Below are positions 49,961-61,537 of a DNA stretch of 64,000 bases, piece by piece. The stretch covers positions 75,835,824-75,899,823 of the forward strand of contig NC_037092.1 of assembly GCF_002994745.2 (NCBI RefSeq). The letters run 5' to 3'. The translations under genes were made by a program, and so were the position numbers. This DNA is from Rosa chinensis. Its lineage: Eukaryota > Streptophyta > Magnoliopsida > Rosales > Rosaceae. Positions within the stretch are counted from its first letter, which is position 1, and each line of letters begins with the position of its first letter. The notes beneath the pieces are model-generated. The model was not told where the DNA came from. It ran no database searches and saw nothing but the letters and a program-made list of their open reading frames with translations.

Positions 49961-50112
49961 CAAAACTGAGCAAAACAGATGCAATATATTTTTTTCATTA
50001 ACAGTTAACAAACAACAAAACTGAGCAAAACAGATGCAATATATTTTTTTCATTAACAGTTAACAAACAACAAAACTGAGCAAAACAGATGCAATATATT
50101 TTGAATTAATAA
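49961..50112. repeat. 55-bp tandem repeat, about 2.7 copies
   Basis: CAAAACTGAGCAAAACAGAT recurs at 49961, 50016 and 50071, exactly 55 bp apart, with nearly identical units. It lies inside the hAT element. Confidence 0.93.
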
Positions 50113-50191
50113 AAACAATTTCTTAAGTACAACCAAACCAAAATTTAGATCAATTTTGAAATCATAAAAAACAATGGATGAGCTTAGCTAC

Positions 50192-50925
50192 CTGCAATGA
50201 TGGTGGCTTGAGTTGAGCTCTAAGATCCCATTTTGCAAATGTAACTATGAATGCAGCTTCCTTTTTCTTTGCTTTCTCCAACTGGTGGGAAAAAAAATTA
50301 AAAATTAAAAGATGAACAAAAGCTGGAGATTACTGATGACTAATAAAGGAACGATGAACACAAACCTGAAATGCAGAATGCCACTTCTGAACCTCAGATT
50401 TTGCAGCATCATATTCCATCTGTAACCAAGAAGATCATAATTTAATATATGAGAGAAGAATTAGAATGTAGGTACAACCATATAACACATATAATGGTGG
50501 TGCATGCATCAAGAGGTGCCATGAATCAAGCATGTGACTAGAAGGAATTACATTTGACATGATTTTTAAAATTACACACTAGTAAGCATTAGATTTTCCA
50601 ACTAGATGGAATTTGATGTCACATGAGTGATATATCACTAACTGTAGAAGGATAATGAAGAGATAGAAACGAGGGAAACTGAAATATGATACATACTTGG
50701 CACTTTGCAAGATCATCCTTAGATAGTAATGAAGACTGCAAAACAAATTCATTGTCATAATCAATTTAGGCCCTCCTGAATATTCAATGCAAAACCAACT
50801 GCCCAAGGTATAGAAGTTTGATCAGTAAACTATAAACCATTCTAGATTTCAGAGTACCTCTCACGCAGAGACAAAATCATTCCTGTTGCAACACCGGGAG
50901 CAATTTCTTCAACTTTTGCTTTAAC
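50192..50925 (-). pseudogene. Captured FIP37/WTAP-like gene fragment (four exons with introns)
   Basis: FIP37 is the plant WTAP, a coiled-coil subunit of the mRNA m6A methyltransferase. On the minus strand four exon-like blocks with AG/GT borders follow the order of the family. They are 50925-50858 (VEEIAPGVATGMILSLRE), 50735-50697 (KDDLAKCQ), 50419-50366 (MEYDAAKSEVQKWHSAFQ) and 50281-50192 (LEKAKKKEAAFIVTFAK joined to RAQLKPPSLQ). Introns remain, so capture was from genomic DNA. Defects: a small indel shifts the second block, the exon expected between blocks three and four is missing, and about 13 codons are deleted inside block four. The start and the long C-terminal coiled coil are absent. 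The identification is from memory of the family and should be confirmed by search. Confidence 0.75.
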
Positions 50926-51890
50926 CTACATTGTAAATAAATCACTATCTTTCTCTAAGGGACTAAACAATAACCGAACGATAAGCAATGCATATATCAG
51001 ATGGGTGCTCTAACCCAGTAAGCAAAAACCATCAAAAATTGAAACTTTGAAACAAACAAGAACAAAGTTTGAATTTTTATACCACAAATCTTGATGGGTG
51101 CTCTAACAAATTGGGTTGTTGCAAGAAGATATCTTTAGAGGTAGAGCAGAGTTGTCGGATCTCGGACTCCAATAGCTGCACGCCTGCACCTGCTTTCCGG
51201 GTCGGCCTCGGACTTCAAGAAGACGGCTGAAAGATCAAAGACTGAAACTTGAAGAGAGAAGAAGAAGAAGAAGATGAAGGAGAAGGATAACATAGGGAGT
51301 GAAAGAAAAGCATGAGACTGGGGTCCAGACTTACATTGATGGAGGTCGAAGACGGGGATGCATCAACCAAATCGCAGATGGCTAACAGCCCAACACAAAT
51401 CGAAGACGCGATGGTCTTGCTCGTCGGGGCTGCATCCGATCTTTGAGGGCGATCGTCTTGGTCGTCTGGGTTTTGAATCTTTTGATCGCCTTGGTCGTCT
51501 GGGTTAGAGAATGGAGAGTTGGGGTTTTGAGAGGCAGTGAGCGATAGAGAGAGGCAGTGAGAGATAGAGAGAACTAGAGAAATTTTAGGGTTTTGAACTT
51601 TTGATCGAATGGATAGATCGGAATCATCGGGGCCTGATCAAATGAGAATGGGTTTATTTTAGAGAAATAAGCTCGGCCCTTATATCCACTTATACACTGA
51701 CATATGTATTTCGGTTCCAAGGGTGTTTTAAAAACAAGAACCGGAACCGAACCGATAATACTTCATTAGGAACCGAACCGAGCAAAATGTAAATATATAT
51801 ACCCTAAAACCGAACCGAACCGAGTTTTTCGGTGCGGTTCGGTGCGGTTCCTTCGGTTTTTCGGTTCGCCAGGCCAGCCCTACTTTTTAA

Positions 51891-52880
51891 TTTGTTATTC
51901 AAGATATCGGTCAGAATTTTCTTTAGTACTTTATTTTTTATTTTTTTATTTATTAATTTCTGGATGAGGTAGCAAGGTACCTTCGCTATGTTATCAAGTT
52001 AGTAACACACTCAGTTAGTCAATATTGAAACTGAGAGTATCCCAGTAAGATTACTTACACTTGCTAACCACAAATAAGTGGGAGTTGAAACTTGGTTGCT
52101 AAATATATGTTAGGCTACTCGACCAATCTTATCACAACATGTGGTTAATTTTTTTTATACATGAAATCTCATTCACCATTAAATTAAGGAAAAAAAAAAA
52201 TTAAGATCAAAGAATAGGCTTCAAGCTATCCTACACTTGTTCAAGCAATACCAAGATACATCGAACAAAAAAACTACACTATTCTTTAAGCTATTGTTTA
52301 AAATGGAGTCACAAAACAATTGCATCAAATATCAAAATGTTGCAGAACGTTGTCAATTTCATGCATGATAGTTTTGGTACTCACATGTCAAAAATGTCTT
52401 ACTTTTTAAATATTTCACATGTCAAAAATGTCATTTTCTTTGAATATTTCAGGAGATACATTTTTGTAAGTTCATGTCTTACAATGTCAAAATAGAATTT
52501 TTTTGGTTGTCTAGACTCTAGACAAAGAGAATGTTCTACTCGTCGTGGACCAATTGTTAGCTGGTTTTTAAAACCTATCTTTTGTTATTCAAATCTTGCC
52601 CCATTCTCAAAAGAAATTACTTCTAAACTTTTACTTCTCTGACTCTCTGAGTCGTATAAAGTTTGTTGCCCATTGTTTCTTTTTACAAAAGGAACCAATG
52701 ATGGAACTCTTACAAGGTGTAAAAGATTGCTCTTTAAAAAGGTAACAAAGAATATTTCCCTGATAATTTGGGCGAGAAACAAAAAGAGATCCGGTGACGG
52801 CCCATAGGATGAGCCCAAATTGTCCTGAGGTCCAAAGAATTTCTATCTCGTTAGTCAAGAAGAGACACTTCTTCGTCTCC

Positions 52881-52915
<35 letters not shown>

Positions 52916-52926
52916 AAGCAAAGGCC
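51891..52926 (+). promoter_or_regulatory. Upstream region and leader of the SelT-like gene
   Basis: No gene. Most is AT-rich. Close to the start codon lies a (CT)n tract of about 30 bp (52883-52912), typical of plant 5' leaders, then GTGAAGCAAAGGCC before the ATG at 52927. No convincing TATA box was found. Confidence 0.5.
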
Positions 52927-54346
52927 ATGGATCGCACCCAGATCGTTCTTCTAGGGTTACCACTCTTCCTCTTCTGCTTCGATGTCCTTAACCTCTTCAC
53001 TCTCCGACCACCACCGCCTCCTCCTCACAAGGCTCATCACCACCACCACCACCACGACCACCTCCAAAACAAACCACCTCCGCTCCCCAAAGACACCCTA
53101 GACTTCCCCTCACAGGTATTCCAAGCTCTTTCGCTTCTGCAAGTTTCGATTTTTTTTTTTGTGCTTTCGTATGCTAATTTTTGCCCTCTTTCTTTGACTT
53201 TGATCAATTTCAGAAACCAATCGCTGGAGCAGTGGGGGTCGGCAACACAGTCAAGATTAGCTTCTGCACCTCTTGCTCTTACAAGTAATTCTCTAATTTC
53301 TTTTCTGTTATTCTTCTATTGTATTAGGTTTTCACCTTCATGTTGTTTGTGTGTTTCCAGTGCTAGATGAGTAGTGTGATCAAGTTGAAATCTTTGCTCT
53401 TACTAGTGCCTTTCATATTTCTTTTCTGTATTGGGTCTTTGATATTATGATTGTGTTTCTGCTATTCCTGGGTTCTTGGGCTCTATCCACCTACCCCGTG
53501 TGTGTACTTACTTATCTTTTATGGGGTAATTTGCTTATTGCCTTATCGGCAGTGTGTAGTCTTTACAATGGGAGATGATAGATGATCAAACTTAAATATA
53601 GCTCTTAGAATTGTTTTTCTTATAGAATATTGAACTGAATAGGTTTGAAATTTATTTGAATGTGTTTCTAGAACGCGGTTTATCTTTCTACCTAAATGGT
53701 CTTTACTCATCTGTTTAGCTACCACTAGGGTTTCAAAAGAGAGATAAGATCTGCATGTTTGATTTAGCCATGGAATTGAGCTATGTTTACTTACATAAGA
53801 ATATGCTTTTGGTAGGGGGACTGCAGTAACAATGACCAAGATGCTAGAGGCTGCTTATCCTGGGCTTGAAGTTGTTCTTTCAAACTATCCCCCAGCTTTA
53901 CCAAAGCGTCTGCTTAGCAAATTAGTTCCTGCTGTTCAATTTGGAATATTTGGGATTGTCATGGGGGGTGAGCAACTTTTCCCTATGGTGGGGATGGTAC
54001 CTCCTCCTTGGTTTTACTCTTTGCGTGCGAATAGGTTTGGAACCATGGCATCTACTTGGCTTCTTGGTAATGCATTGCAGTCCTTCCTTCAAGGCACTGG
54101 CGCTTTTGAAGTTTCCCTCAACGATGAATTGGTGGGTGAACCTTCTTTTCATTTTTGGTCATAGTGCTTTGAGCTAGAATTTTGTTGCTAGATGTTCCTT
54201 TTTATTTAGCTTTTGTGCTCTTTTTATCGCAGATTTTCTCTAAGCTCCAGGAGGGAAGATTTCCAGGAGAGATTGAACTAAGAGATGCCATTGGCAGGAA
54301 GTTGGTCAATTCAGGAATCACAGGTGACGGGGCATTATGGACCTAG
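52927..54346 (+). CDS. SelT-like thioredoxin-fold protein
   Basis: SelT-family proteins are ER-associated, thioredoxin-like putative redox proteins; land plants use Cys where animals use selenocysteine. Exons are 52927-53115, 53214-53284, 53816-54131 and 54233-54346, all GT-AG. Together they are 690 nt and 229 aa. A hydrophobic N-terminus (residues 4-27) can act as signal or anchor. A Pro/His-rich linker follows, with seven consecutive His. The redox motif FCTSC places Cys at 81 and 84, spanning exon 2. Then come the family blocks MTKMLEAAYPGLEVVLSNYP, FGIFGIVMGGEQLF and STWLLGNALQSFLQGTGAFE, and the tail FSKLQEGRFPGEIELRD. Length fits plant members. It is transcribed away from the U-box gene. 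Confidence 0.95.
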
Positions 54347-56681
54347 TCTGCTTTTAAAAGTCTGAATGTATGCGACTTTCATAGTTGGTTCAACTCGGGA
54401 ATGACTAGTTAATCATCAATATTGTACGAAATAACATCAGTAAATGTTTTGCAGATAGGTTGGACCTTTTGTGTGCAATACCTGATTCTCCATTGCTACA
54501 TGATACATGCATTGGTTGGATTTGAGATGTCTTGGATCTTGTTAGTGTAGTTTCATCTCCTTCGGTATAATATCTGTTCTAATCAAAATGAACTCGGATT
54601 ATTCAATATAACACTGCATGTCTGCATTTATGCATGTCCCATATGGTAGCACAACCAGGTAGTGCGGTTCCTCAGAGTAGGCAAGGTCCCCGGGAAAAGT
54701 GTTCCGATGTATTTTCTTAACTCATCTCTTGAAGTATAGGCGAGGAATTTATTTTGTCAAAAGTATATTTTTCAATTAAGATCAAAACCAACGATATATT
54801 CATTTGCAAAAGTGTACATATTAAAACATATATGGAAACACCTCTATTGATATAAAATATATACACTATTACTGGTTAAAAGTAACATAAATGGACACAT
54901 CTTTGTCAACACTCGATGCTGTGGGTTAACCATGTCTTGAGCCCCTGGATTTCCAGGCAACCCTGCACACACTGGTTCTAGATGGATGCGTATTTAAAAC
55001 AATGGTGAATCCATGACAATTTTGAGATGTTCATATGTGAATAATATTGTGGTCGGTGGTTGTTGCAAACGGTAGCAGTCAAATACCATGGAACAAAATC
55101 GGAAACATTTTCTTTAAATAGAAGTAATCTCTCTTGTATGACAGTCCAAATATTGAACCGTTGGCTTTGGCTAGAAGATCGTTTGTCAACAAAGGATTGG
55201 CAATATGTAATTCTTTTGGACGTGGAATTCACTAATTATGATTCATAAACTCACCAGATAAATTTCTTCTCTCTGCAACCTCCAAATATTTAAAACAGAA
55301 GTGTAAAGATTCAATAACAAATCAGCATCACTATTACACTTTCAGACCAGATGACACCCTACTTATGTTGCCTATTTGGCTAATATTCACTTGCTTCCAT
55401 AGCCCAATGTAACAGCCAATAAGCGTGGAACATTATCTTCATTTTTCTCAAGTAAATTTGATGCAGCTGCTACCTCTCACTAGAGGAGAAGAACCGACTC
55501 CGCTAGCATGTAGATAATTAAGTTCGACAGAACTCATAACACATGAATATCATAAAATGTCTACAACAATTTCCAATACTAGAATAGCATAAACTGGATC
55601 GCCCTCATTTTCCAGTACTTTCAAGAACACCACTTTAGTCATCAATTGAAAACATGTCATGCAGGGAAGGAATGTGTAGCCACCCGCCATTAACTATCCT
55701 CTTAACAGTGAAACCAGAGAATCTCTTTGTTGAAATCACACTAACACATCATTTCTGGAGCATAAAAAAACTAGTAGGGACTAGAGAGCGATGGGAATCC
55801 TGAACCATTGCTCATGGGATAGAAGAAAGATATGATGCAGAGGAGGCACCACCAATGGAACAATTGAAAACTAAGATTTTGAGGGGGAGGGGAAAGCAGA
55901 TAAAAGTTCTAATGACGGAATACAATTCTCGAAAACTGCTATGGCATTTTAAGATGTAAGAAATTCTCACGACGACACCTTCATTGGATTACGAATAAAT
56001 TAAAGAATTACCTTCAATAAGGAGCTTTTGGAAGTCACAGGGAGTTCACAAAAGACCATTGGCCAACACCAATAGACCGTATAAAGTACCAAAATCCAGT
56101 AAGAACCTGCCATCATTAGGAATTATGTTCTTATCTTTGACACCTTACAATCCCAGAGACGAGACAAACTCCAGGCAGACAGACACCATTGCATGAATAA
56201 TAAACATATCCGCAGATATAATGAGATATTACCACAACACTGAACATCCCTATATTCTTTAATAGCGCAACATATTCCTTTGCCTCTACCTGTAAAAAGA
56301 CCCACACAGAAAGTACAAGCAGGTTCTTTGCTTGAACTTTAAACTCAAAATAAGACAATTTTACACATTAAAAGCTAAGCAGACTCTACGGACAGAGAAT
56401 AGCTAGTGAACTTGCAGAAAAATAAAACCAGAGAAATACTGGACTGCCTCTAACCTTTTTCAAGTGTCTTGTAGCGTAGCATAGCACCGCAGAGATCCCC
56501 AAATGATGTCAATATCTTCTTTGTTTGTGAAACAAAGAACATTACTCAATTACCAGACTTTCTTTCAAACATGTTTGGTAATTCTAAAATTGTAATCTAC
56601 TTATGAAGAACTGTTGACAGCTAAATTTGTTGGATGGCAGTTAATATTTAAGGAAGCTTGTAAGAGGCTAGACAACAACAT
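54347..56681. other. Intergenic between SelT-like gene and tRNA array
   Basis: The first few hundred bases should be the 3' UTR of the SelT-like gene. Beyond it no coding frame or transposon end was recognised. The last few hundred bases before 56682 resemble the spacers of the tRNA array (TGTTGACAGCTAAATTTG and GGCTAGACAACAACATG). Confidence 0.4.
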
Positions 56682-56753
56682 GGTTCTATGGTGTAGTGGT
56701 TAGCACTCTGGACTTTGAATCTAGCGACCTGGGTTTGACTCCCGGTAGGACCT
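56682..56753 (+). tRNA. tRNA-Gln (UUG), array copy 1
   Basis: A 72-bp cloverleaf with acceptor stem GGTTCTA/TAGGACC and anticodon TTG at 56715-56717 in a CTTTGAA loop. Internal promoter boxes are TAGTGGTTAGCAC (A) and GGTTTGACTCC (B). A T-run follows for pol III termination. Against the usual plant tRNA-Gln, one C>T change gives a G-U pair in the anticodon stem. A second changes C56 in the T loop, a position that normally contacts G19, so full activity is uncertain. Confidence 0.88.
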
Positions 56754-57247
56754 CTCATTTTCATTTTTTTTTTTTTAATTGTATAAGACTCGCAACACTT
56801 GAAAGAGTATCAATACATGAAACATAACCACATCATTTGGCACACAAATTTTGAATGTCTAACAGGCCTAAAGAAGACAATATTGGTACACAGACAACAT
56901 TGGTGGGTCTTTTTAAAGAACTCGAAGGGCCCCTACTTGTAAAAAGACTACACAGAAAGGCTCAAAAGAACCACAGAGAAAGTCAAAGAACACCTTAAAG
57001 TAGGGGTTCTTTCACAGCATTACAGAGATAGGCAGAAGGTTCAATTTCATCCTTCGACTTGCAAATTTGGAATTAGCATTCAAAAGTTGTAAACTACTAA
57101 AGACATTACTTGGCTTGGTGTGAGTATAATATGGGATAGCTTTCCAAACAGTTTTGGTTAGTCTGAGACAGTTGTCCAGTTTTCAAATACAATGAACCGT
57201 TCATAGCTATAAATTTTGCAATTTTGTTAAATATTTGACAACAACAT

Positions 57248-57319
57248 GGTTCTATGGTATAGTGATAAGCACTCTGGACTTTGAATCCAGCGACCTGAGT
57301 TCGACTCCCGGTAGGACCT
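57248..57319 (+). tRNA. tRNA-Gln (UUG), array copy 2, diverged
   Basis: Acceptor stem and anticodon TTG are kept. The D loop reads GTATAGTGATAAGC, losing one of the paired Gs and altering box A. The T stem has an A-C mismatch (CTGAG against CCCGG). Possibly a pseudogene. A short TTTCATTCCTTAATTTC stretch follows. Confidence 0.75.
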
Positions 57320-57886
57320 TTCATTCCTTAATTTCTTTTTCATAGAATTTTTTGTAAAAGGCTAGGACTCACAAGAATATTTGACAAGGTTGTATGGTGT
57401 CTCATAGAATAAAGCTTTAATTGACAAACCTCCATCATGGTACCATGAATGAAATCTTTCACTTGGTAATATCTCCGACAAACATCAATCTGAATGAAGT
57501 CACTAACTTCACCACTGAACTCGACTCCAGTTGGGACAACCTTCTACACCAATACTCTTCCTCTGAAATACTTACCATAAAACCAAAATACATGAAACAA
57601 ATACACTACGAATAGACCTATGGTTATTCACATATTCATTATTGGCAACTAAAAAAAAAAAATTGTTCTGCCTACCCATGGTCCCATGAAATTCACTCTT
57701 TATGCATCTAAAGCAGACCAGATATTCCAGCACTAGAGTAGACTGTACTATCAAATCAATAAATTTTACCAGCTAAATTTCAGACTAATCAAACCAAGAT
57801 GATAATCTGTTTGCCTTAGAAGACAAGAACATTAATCAGTTAACATAAAAACTGTTGGTCTCTCCCTCCCTCCCCGCCCCCCCCTC

Positions 57887-58037
57887 CTCTCCAAAATTTT
57901 TGCAGAGGGCAATGATTTACAAGGACATTCAGCATATGAAACACACACACACACACACTCTCTCTCTCTCTCTCTCTCTCTCGCATCAAAAATTTTGCAG
58001 AGCGCGATGATTTACAAGGACATTCAACATATGAAAC
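57887..58037. repeat. Local ~115-bp duplication with (CA)n(CT)n
   Basis: CAAAATTTTTGCAGAGGGC...GGACATTCAGCATATGAAAC is followed by (AC)n(TC)n and then by a second copy, CAAAAATTTTGCAGAGCGC...GGACATTCAACATATGAAAC. The duplication lies within one spacer of the tRNA array. Confidence 0.85.
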
Positions 58038-58451
58038 AGTTACTTGTGATTTGGTAAACGAATTTTGAATGCCTGACCATAAGAAAACATAAATGGTTCA
58101 CACAGGATAACTCAGTGACAAATCTAGAGTATATTTCACTTCATTCAAAGTGGTGATTATACTAAATGTAACAAAAATAAAACATAAAATAACATTGGTT
58201 CAAAGCAACACAAACATAATACTGATATGGAATTACCATTCAAAGCTTGGGTACTAATAACAACACTGTGTGCTATTAGTGCATTAAAAACTTAGTTCCT
58301 AAGGGACAGTTTAAAGTTTCAAACAATTTGCAACATTTGCAATGGTTTTCTAATTTTGCACTACAACAAAATGTTAGACAGCTAAAGTTTTGCAAGGACG
58401 ACATCTATTATATTACAACAACCTTTTCAAAAGGCTAGAGAGACAAAACAA

Positions 58452-58519
58452 GGTTCTATGGTGTAGTGGTTAGCACTCTGGACTTTGAATCCAGCAACCT
58501 GGGACTCCCAGTAGGACCT
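58452..58519 (+). pseudogene. tRNA-Gln (UUG) copy 3, T-loop deletion
   Basis: The first 53 bases match tRNA-Gln, including anticodon TTG and box A. Four bases (TTCG) of the T loop are then missing, so CCTGGG runs directly into ACTCCCAG. Box B is destroyed and the T loop cannot form. Length is 68 instead of 72. Confidence 0.92.
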
Positions 58520-59208
58520 TCTATTCCTTATTTCTTTTTGGAAGAACATTTTTTATAAGCATAGGGCATGCAAGAATATTCAACATGGTTGTATCTCACA
58601 GCATAAGCTTTAGTGGACAACCCTCCACTACCCTCCATCAAGGTAATATGGATATAATCTTTCATATGGGAACATGACGAACATCTCAAACAGCACTTAG
58701 GTTACACCTATACTCTTAAGTCCTGTGGGATTGCTTCCTACACCAACACGGTATAGGAGCCTCATATGAAACACAAGACCTAAATAAAAGCAATCATTAA
58801 CACAATAATTGTATCCATACACCAATCCTAGAATTTTATATGCATGGGTCCTTCGCTTAAATTTCTCTTTTCTAAAGTAATAACTAAGGACACGTCTTTA
58901 AACATCTGAAGCAGACCAGACCAGATATTCCAGCATGAGGACATGCAGCACACAATAAAATCATTATACAACAAGCTTCATACCAAGCCATCTCTTAGCT
59001 TTGTTAACTGTCTAGTAGCATATGGCCATGGCATGATGGTATTATGTTTGTGAAAAAAAGAGCATACTCGGTTACCATTTTATCTTCCAAACATATCATA
59101 ATTTTTAAGTTATAATATATTTTCCCACTACCATATACTGTTGACAGATGAAGGGTCTTTGCATGGACTGCATTTATATCTAATAACTTTCCTTATACAC
59201 AACAAGAA

Positions 59209-59280
59209 TGTTCTATGGTGTACTGGTTAGCACTCTGGGCATTGAATCCAGCGACCTGGGTTCAACTCCCGGTAGGACCT
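59209..59280 (+). pseudogene. tRNA-Gln copy 4, altered anticodon loop
   Basis: The first G is replaced by T, which unpairs the acceptor end. The anticodon loop reads CATTGAA, so the invariant T33 is an A. The anticodon stem has a G-T pair and one D-loop G is C. It is full length but unlikely to work. Confidence 0.85.
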
Positions 59281-59771
59281 TCCCCCCCCGAAACTTTTGT
59301 GAAAAACTAGTGCTTGCATGAATATTTAGCTTATGAAACACTACCACATCATTGATACACGAAATCAACTAAAATCACTGAAAAATACAAGATCTTTTCA
59401 CAAGGGATACTTCTACCAAAATGTAAAATAAGGTTCTGATTTATTCAAGTAATAATTGTACCAATGTGACATATATATATATATATATATATATATCAAA
59501 CATAAAACTACAACACCTGGTACAAGGCAACACAAAATAATCGGAAGGTTGAATTTGAGAATCTAACTTCAAAAGTGGAACTAGCATTCAAGAATCAGAA
59601 AGTATTAACAACATTGTTTAATGCATAATTTCTACAGGCTAAAGTTTCAACTTTCAAACGACTTTTGTTAGGCCTGAAAAGGTGATCTAAATACTAGTTC
59701 CACAAAAGTACAAAGCCAGCCAAACATAAATAGAAGTTTCAGTGTCATCATTAAACTTCCAGTAACCTGGA

Positions 59772-59789
59772 CTCTATGGTGTAGGACCT
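59772..59789 (+). pseudogene. tRNA-Gln remnant, D arm to 3' acceptor deleted
   Basis: CTCTATGGTGTAGGACCT equals the 5' part of the tRNA joined directly to its 3' acceptor end. The junction is at GTAG, which occurs once in the D arm (GGTGTAGTGG) and once at the 3' end (CGGTAGGACC). A deletion between these two GTAG copies explains it. Confidence 0.8.
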
Positions 59790-60874
59790 TTTGTTCTTTT
59801 TTTTTCTTTCTTCTTTTTAACATAGAACATTTTTATAATGCTTAACATGCAAGAATACTTTAAATGATTATCATAGCATAATCTTCAATGGACAAACCTC
59901 AATTAAGGAACCATGAAATTATCTTTCCTATAAGAACATCTATGAAGAAGTTACTAGGTAACCGCCAAACTCAACATGTGTGGGGCTGCCTCCTACAACA
60001 ACAGATTGTAGGAGTATGTTTTTTTCCTCCATACAGAATACATGCCCCAACAGAAGCAATCATTATCACTAGAATTACTCTTTACCAGAAGGCTGTAAAA
60101 TCCTACTTGAGGGTCTAGGATAAAATTTGTTTTGGTTTCTATTTGGCTAGTATGTAGTTACTACTTACTACCATGATTTAATCTAGCTGTCAATATGATG
60201 GACCATGCTGACATTCAAAATCGTGAAGATATTGACGAGATAATATGCTTTCCAAGTCTGCAACAATTGAATATAGTTATTTTTCAAGACATTCCTAACC
60301 TGGTCAAAGCTGGAAGAACTGCTGTCCAGGTGTTTTCAATAAAACCACTGCAATCACTAAGAGAAAACACATCCTGCCAGACGAGATACATAGCCACTCA
60401 TCCTGTAAGCAGAGAAATTGAGTAGTAAAGTCCATCCTAACATGGTCTATCCTTACTTAACAAAAGCACGGAGTTTGACCCAATACCTGTAGACCACACC
60501 AAGTGTCCATACGGGGACTCTCTGCCATTATTAAGAGCTGTCGTCTTAATCCACTGACTATAAGAACTCCTCACTGAGAGAAACTAAAGATAAAAGAATT
60601 GAACACATGCGCAGTACAAGGAACACAATTTTTTCTGTTATGGTTCCAACAGCATCATTACCATTTACAATGGATACATAGGCCTTTTGATCTCTTTTTC
60701 TAATGTAATAACTAAAGACACATATTTACAAATCTAAAGCAGACCCAACCAGATATAGTGTGAGAATAAATAGCACACCAACAAACCAACAACTAGAACA
60801 AGCTTCATACAAAGCCATCTCTTAGCTATGTCAACTGTTACGTAGCTTAGTGCCACAGGAGATCATCACCTGAT

Positions 60875-61291
60875 TGATGCAGAACAAGTAGCACAAGAAC
60901 TGCAATACTAGGGTTATTTGCAGCAGTCTCGATTGTTAGAAAGAAAAGGGATTTAGAATAAGAAACTTAAGAAGAAAAGGGATAGAGCTACTAGCATCAC
61001 ACCAGTAGGGTTTCTAGGCATCACACCCAGAGAACTTAGGCATCTGCATCACACAAACCTGGAGAGAAGCAGAAAGCTTTCAATTTTATTAATCTCAATC
61101 TCAAAATAAAAGACTACAAAGGCCTCTATATATAGGGAGGCTAAGATAATTCTAGAAGAACTAGGAATATCCTTAAAGAATCCTAAAGAAATAATCCTAA
61201 TAATTATAAGAATCCTAATAATAAAAGCCTAGATTTATTTGAGCTACTTTCCAAATCTTGACTTAAAATATTCTGCTTGTATTCTTCATCA
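60875..61291 (-). mobile_element. Solo LTR inside the tRNA array
   Basis: A 417-bp segment running TGATGCAGAAC to TTCTTCATCA on the plus strand, flanked by CTGAT at 60870-60874 and 61292-61296. TG...CA ends and a 5-bp duplication define a solo LTR. On the minus strand a CCTATATATAGAGG box and later an AATAAAATTG zone suggest that orientation. It does not match the other LTRs in the window. Confidence 0.82.
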
Positions 61292-61465
61292 CTGATGATA
61301 ATCTCTGGTTTGTTTGTGAAGAAAAGAGCATACGCAGTTACCATATTATCTTCCCAGCCTGGTAAGTTCTTAAGTTAATATCTATTTTTACACTACCCTA
61401 AACTGTTGACAGGTGAAAGTCTTGGCAAATCTAATAACTTTCTGTAATAGTCTACACATCAACAG

Positions 61466-61537
61466 GGTTCTATGGTGTAGTGGTTAGCACTCTGGACTTT
61501 GAATCCAGTGACCTAGGTTCAACTCCCGGTAGGACCT
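61466..61537 (+). tRNA. tRNA-Gln (UUG), array copy 5
   Basis: Acceptor stem, D arm and anticodon arm are canonical with anticodon TTG. Differences: variable-region CG>TG, one T-stem A-C mismatch (CTAGG) and T-loop TTCAACT. Box A is intact and box B is weakened. It may still be transcribed. There is no strong T-run immediately after (CTCTCATTCCTATTTTG). Confidence 0.75.

Larger units (their letters stand above)
48464..51882. mobile_element. Non-autonomous hAT-type element carrying a FIP37 gene fragment (copy 2 of the TAGGGCTGG family)
   Basis: Ends TAGGGCTGGACTCGGG and GGCCAGCCCTA are terminal inverted repeats, flanked by the 8-bp duplication CTTTTTAA (48456-48463 and 51883-51890). Both subterminal zones hold many CGGTTCGG/GAACCGAA repeats, as in the copy at 1493-2446. 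No hAT transposase is present. The 3.4-kb body carries spliced-gene-like pieces (50192-50925, minus), a 55-bp tandem repeat and a GC-richer segment at 51100-51560. It lies between the divergent U-box and SelT-like genes. Confidence 0.92.

Noticed and set aside
54978..57324. Several 60-84 codon frames on the minus strand
   Set aside because: No family resemblance, no splice context, and some overlap the tRNA copies; they look like chance frames.
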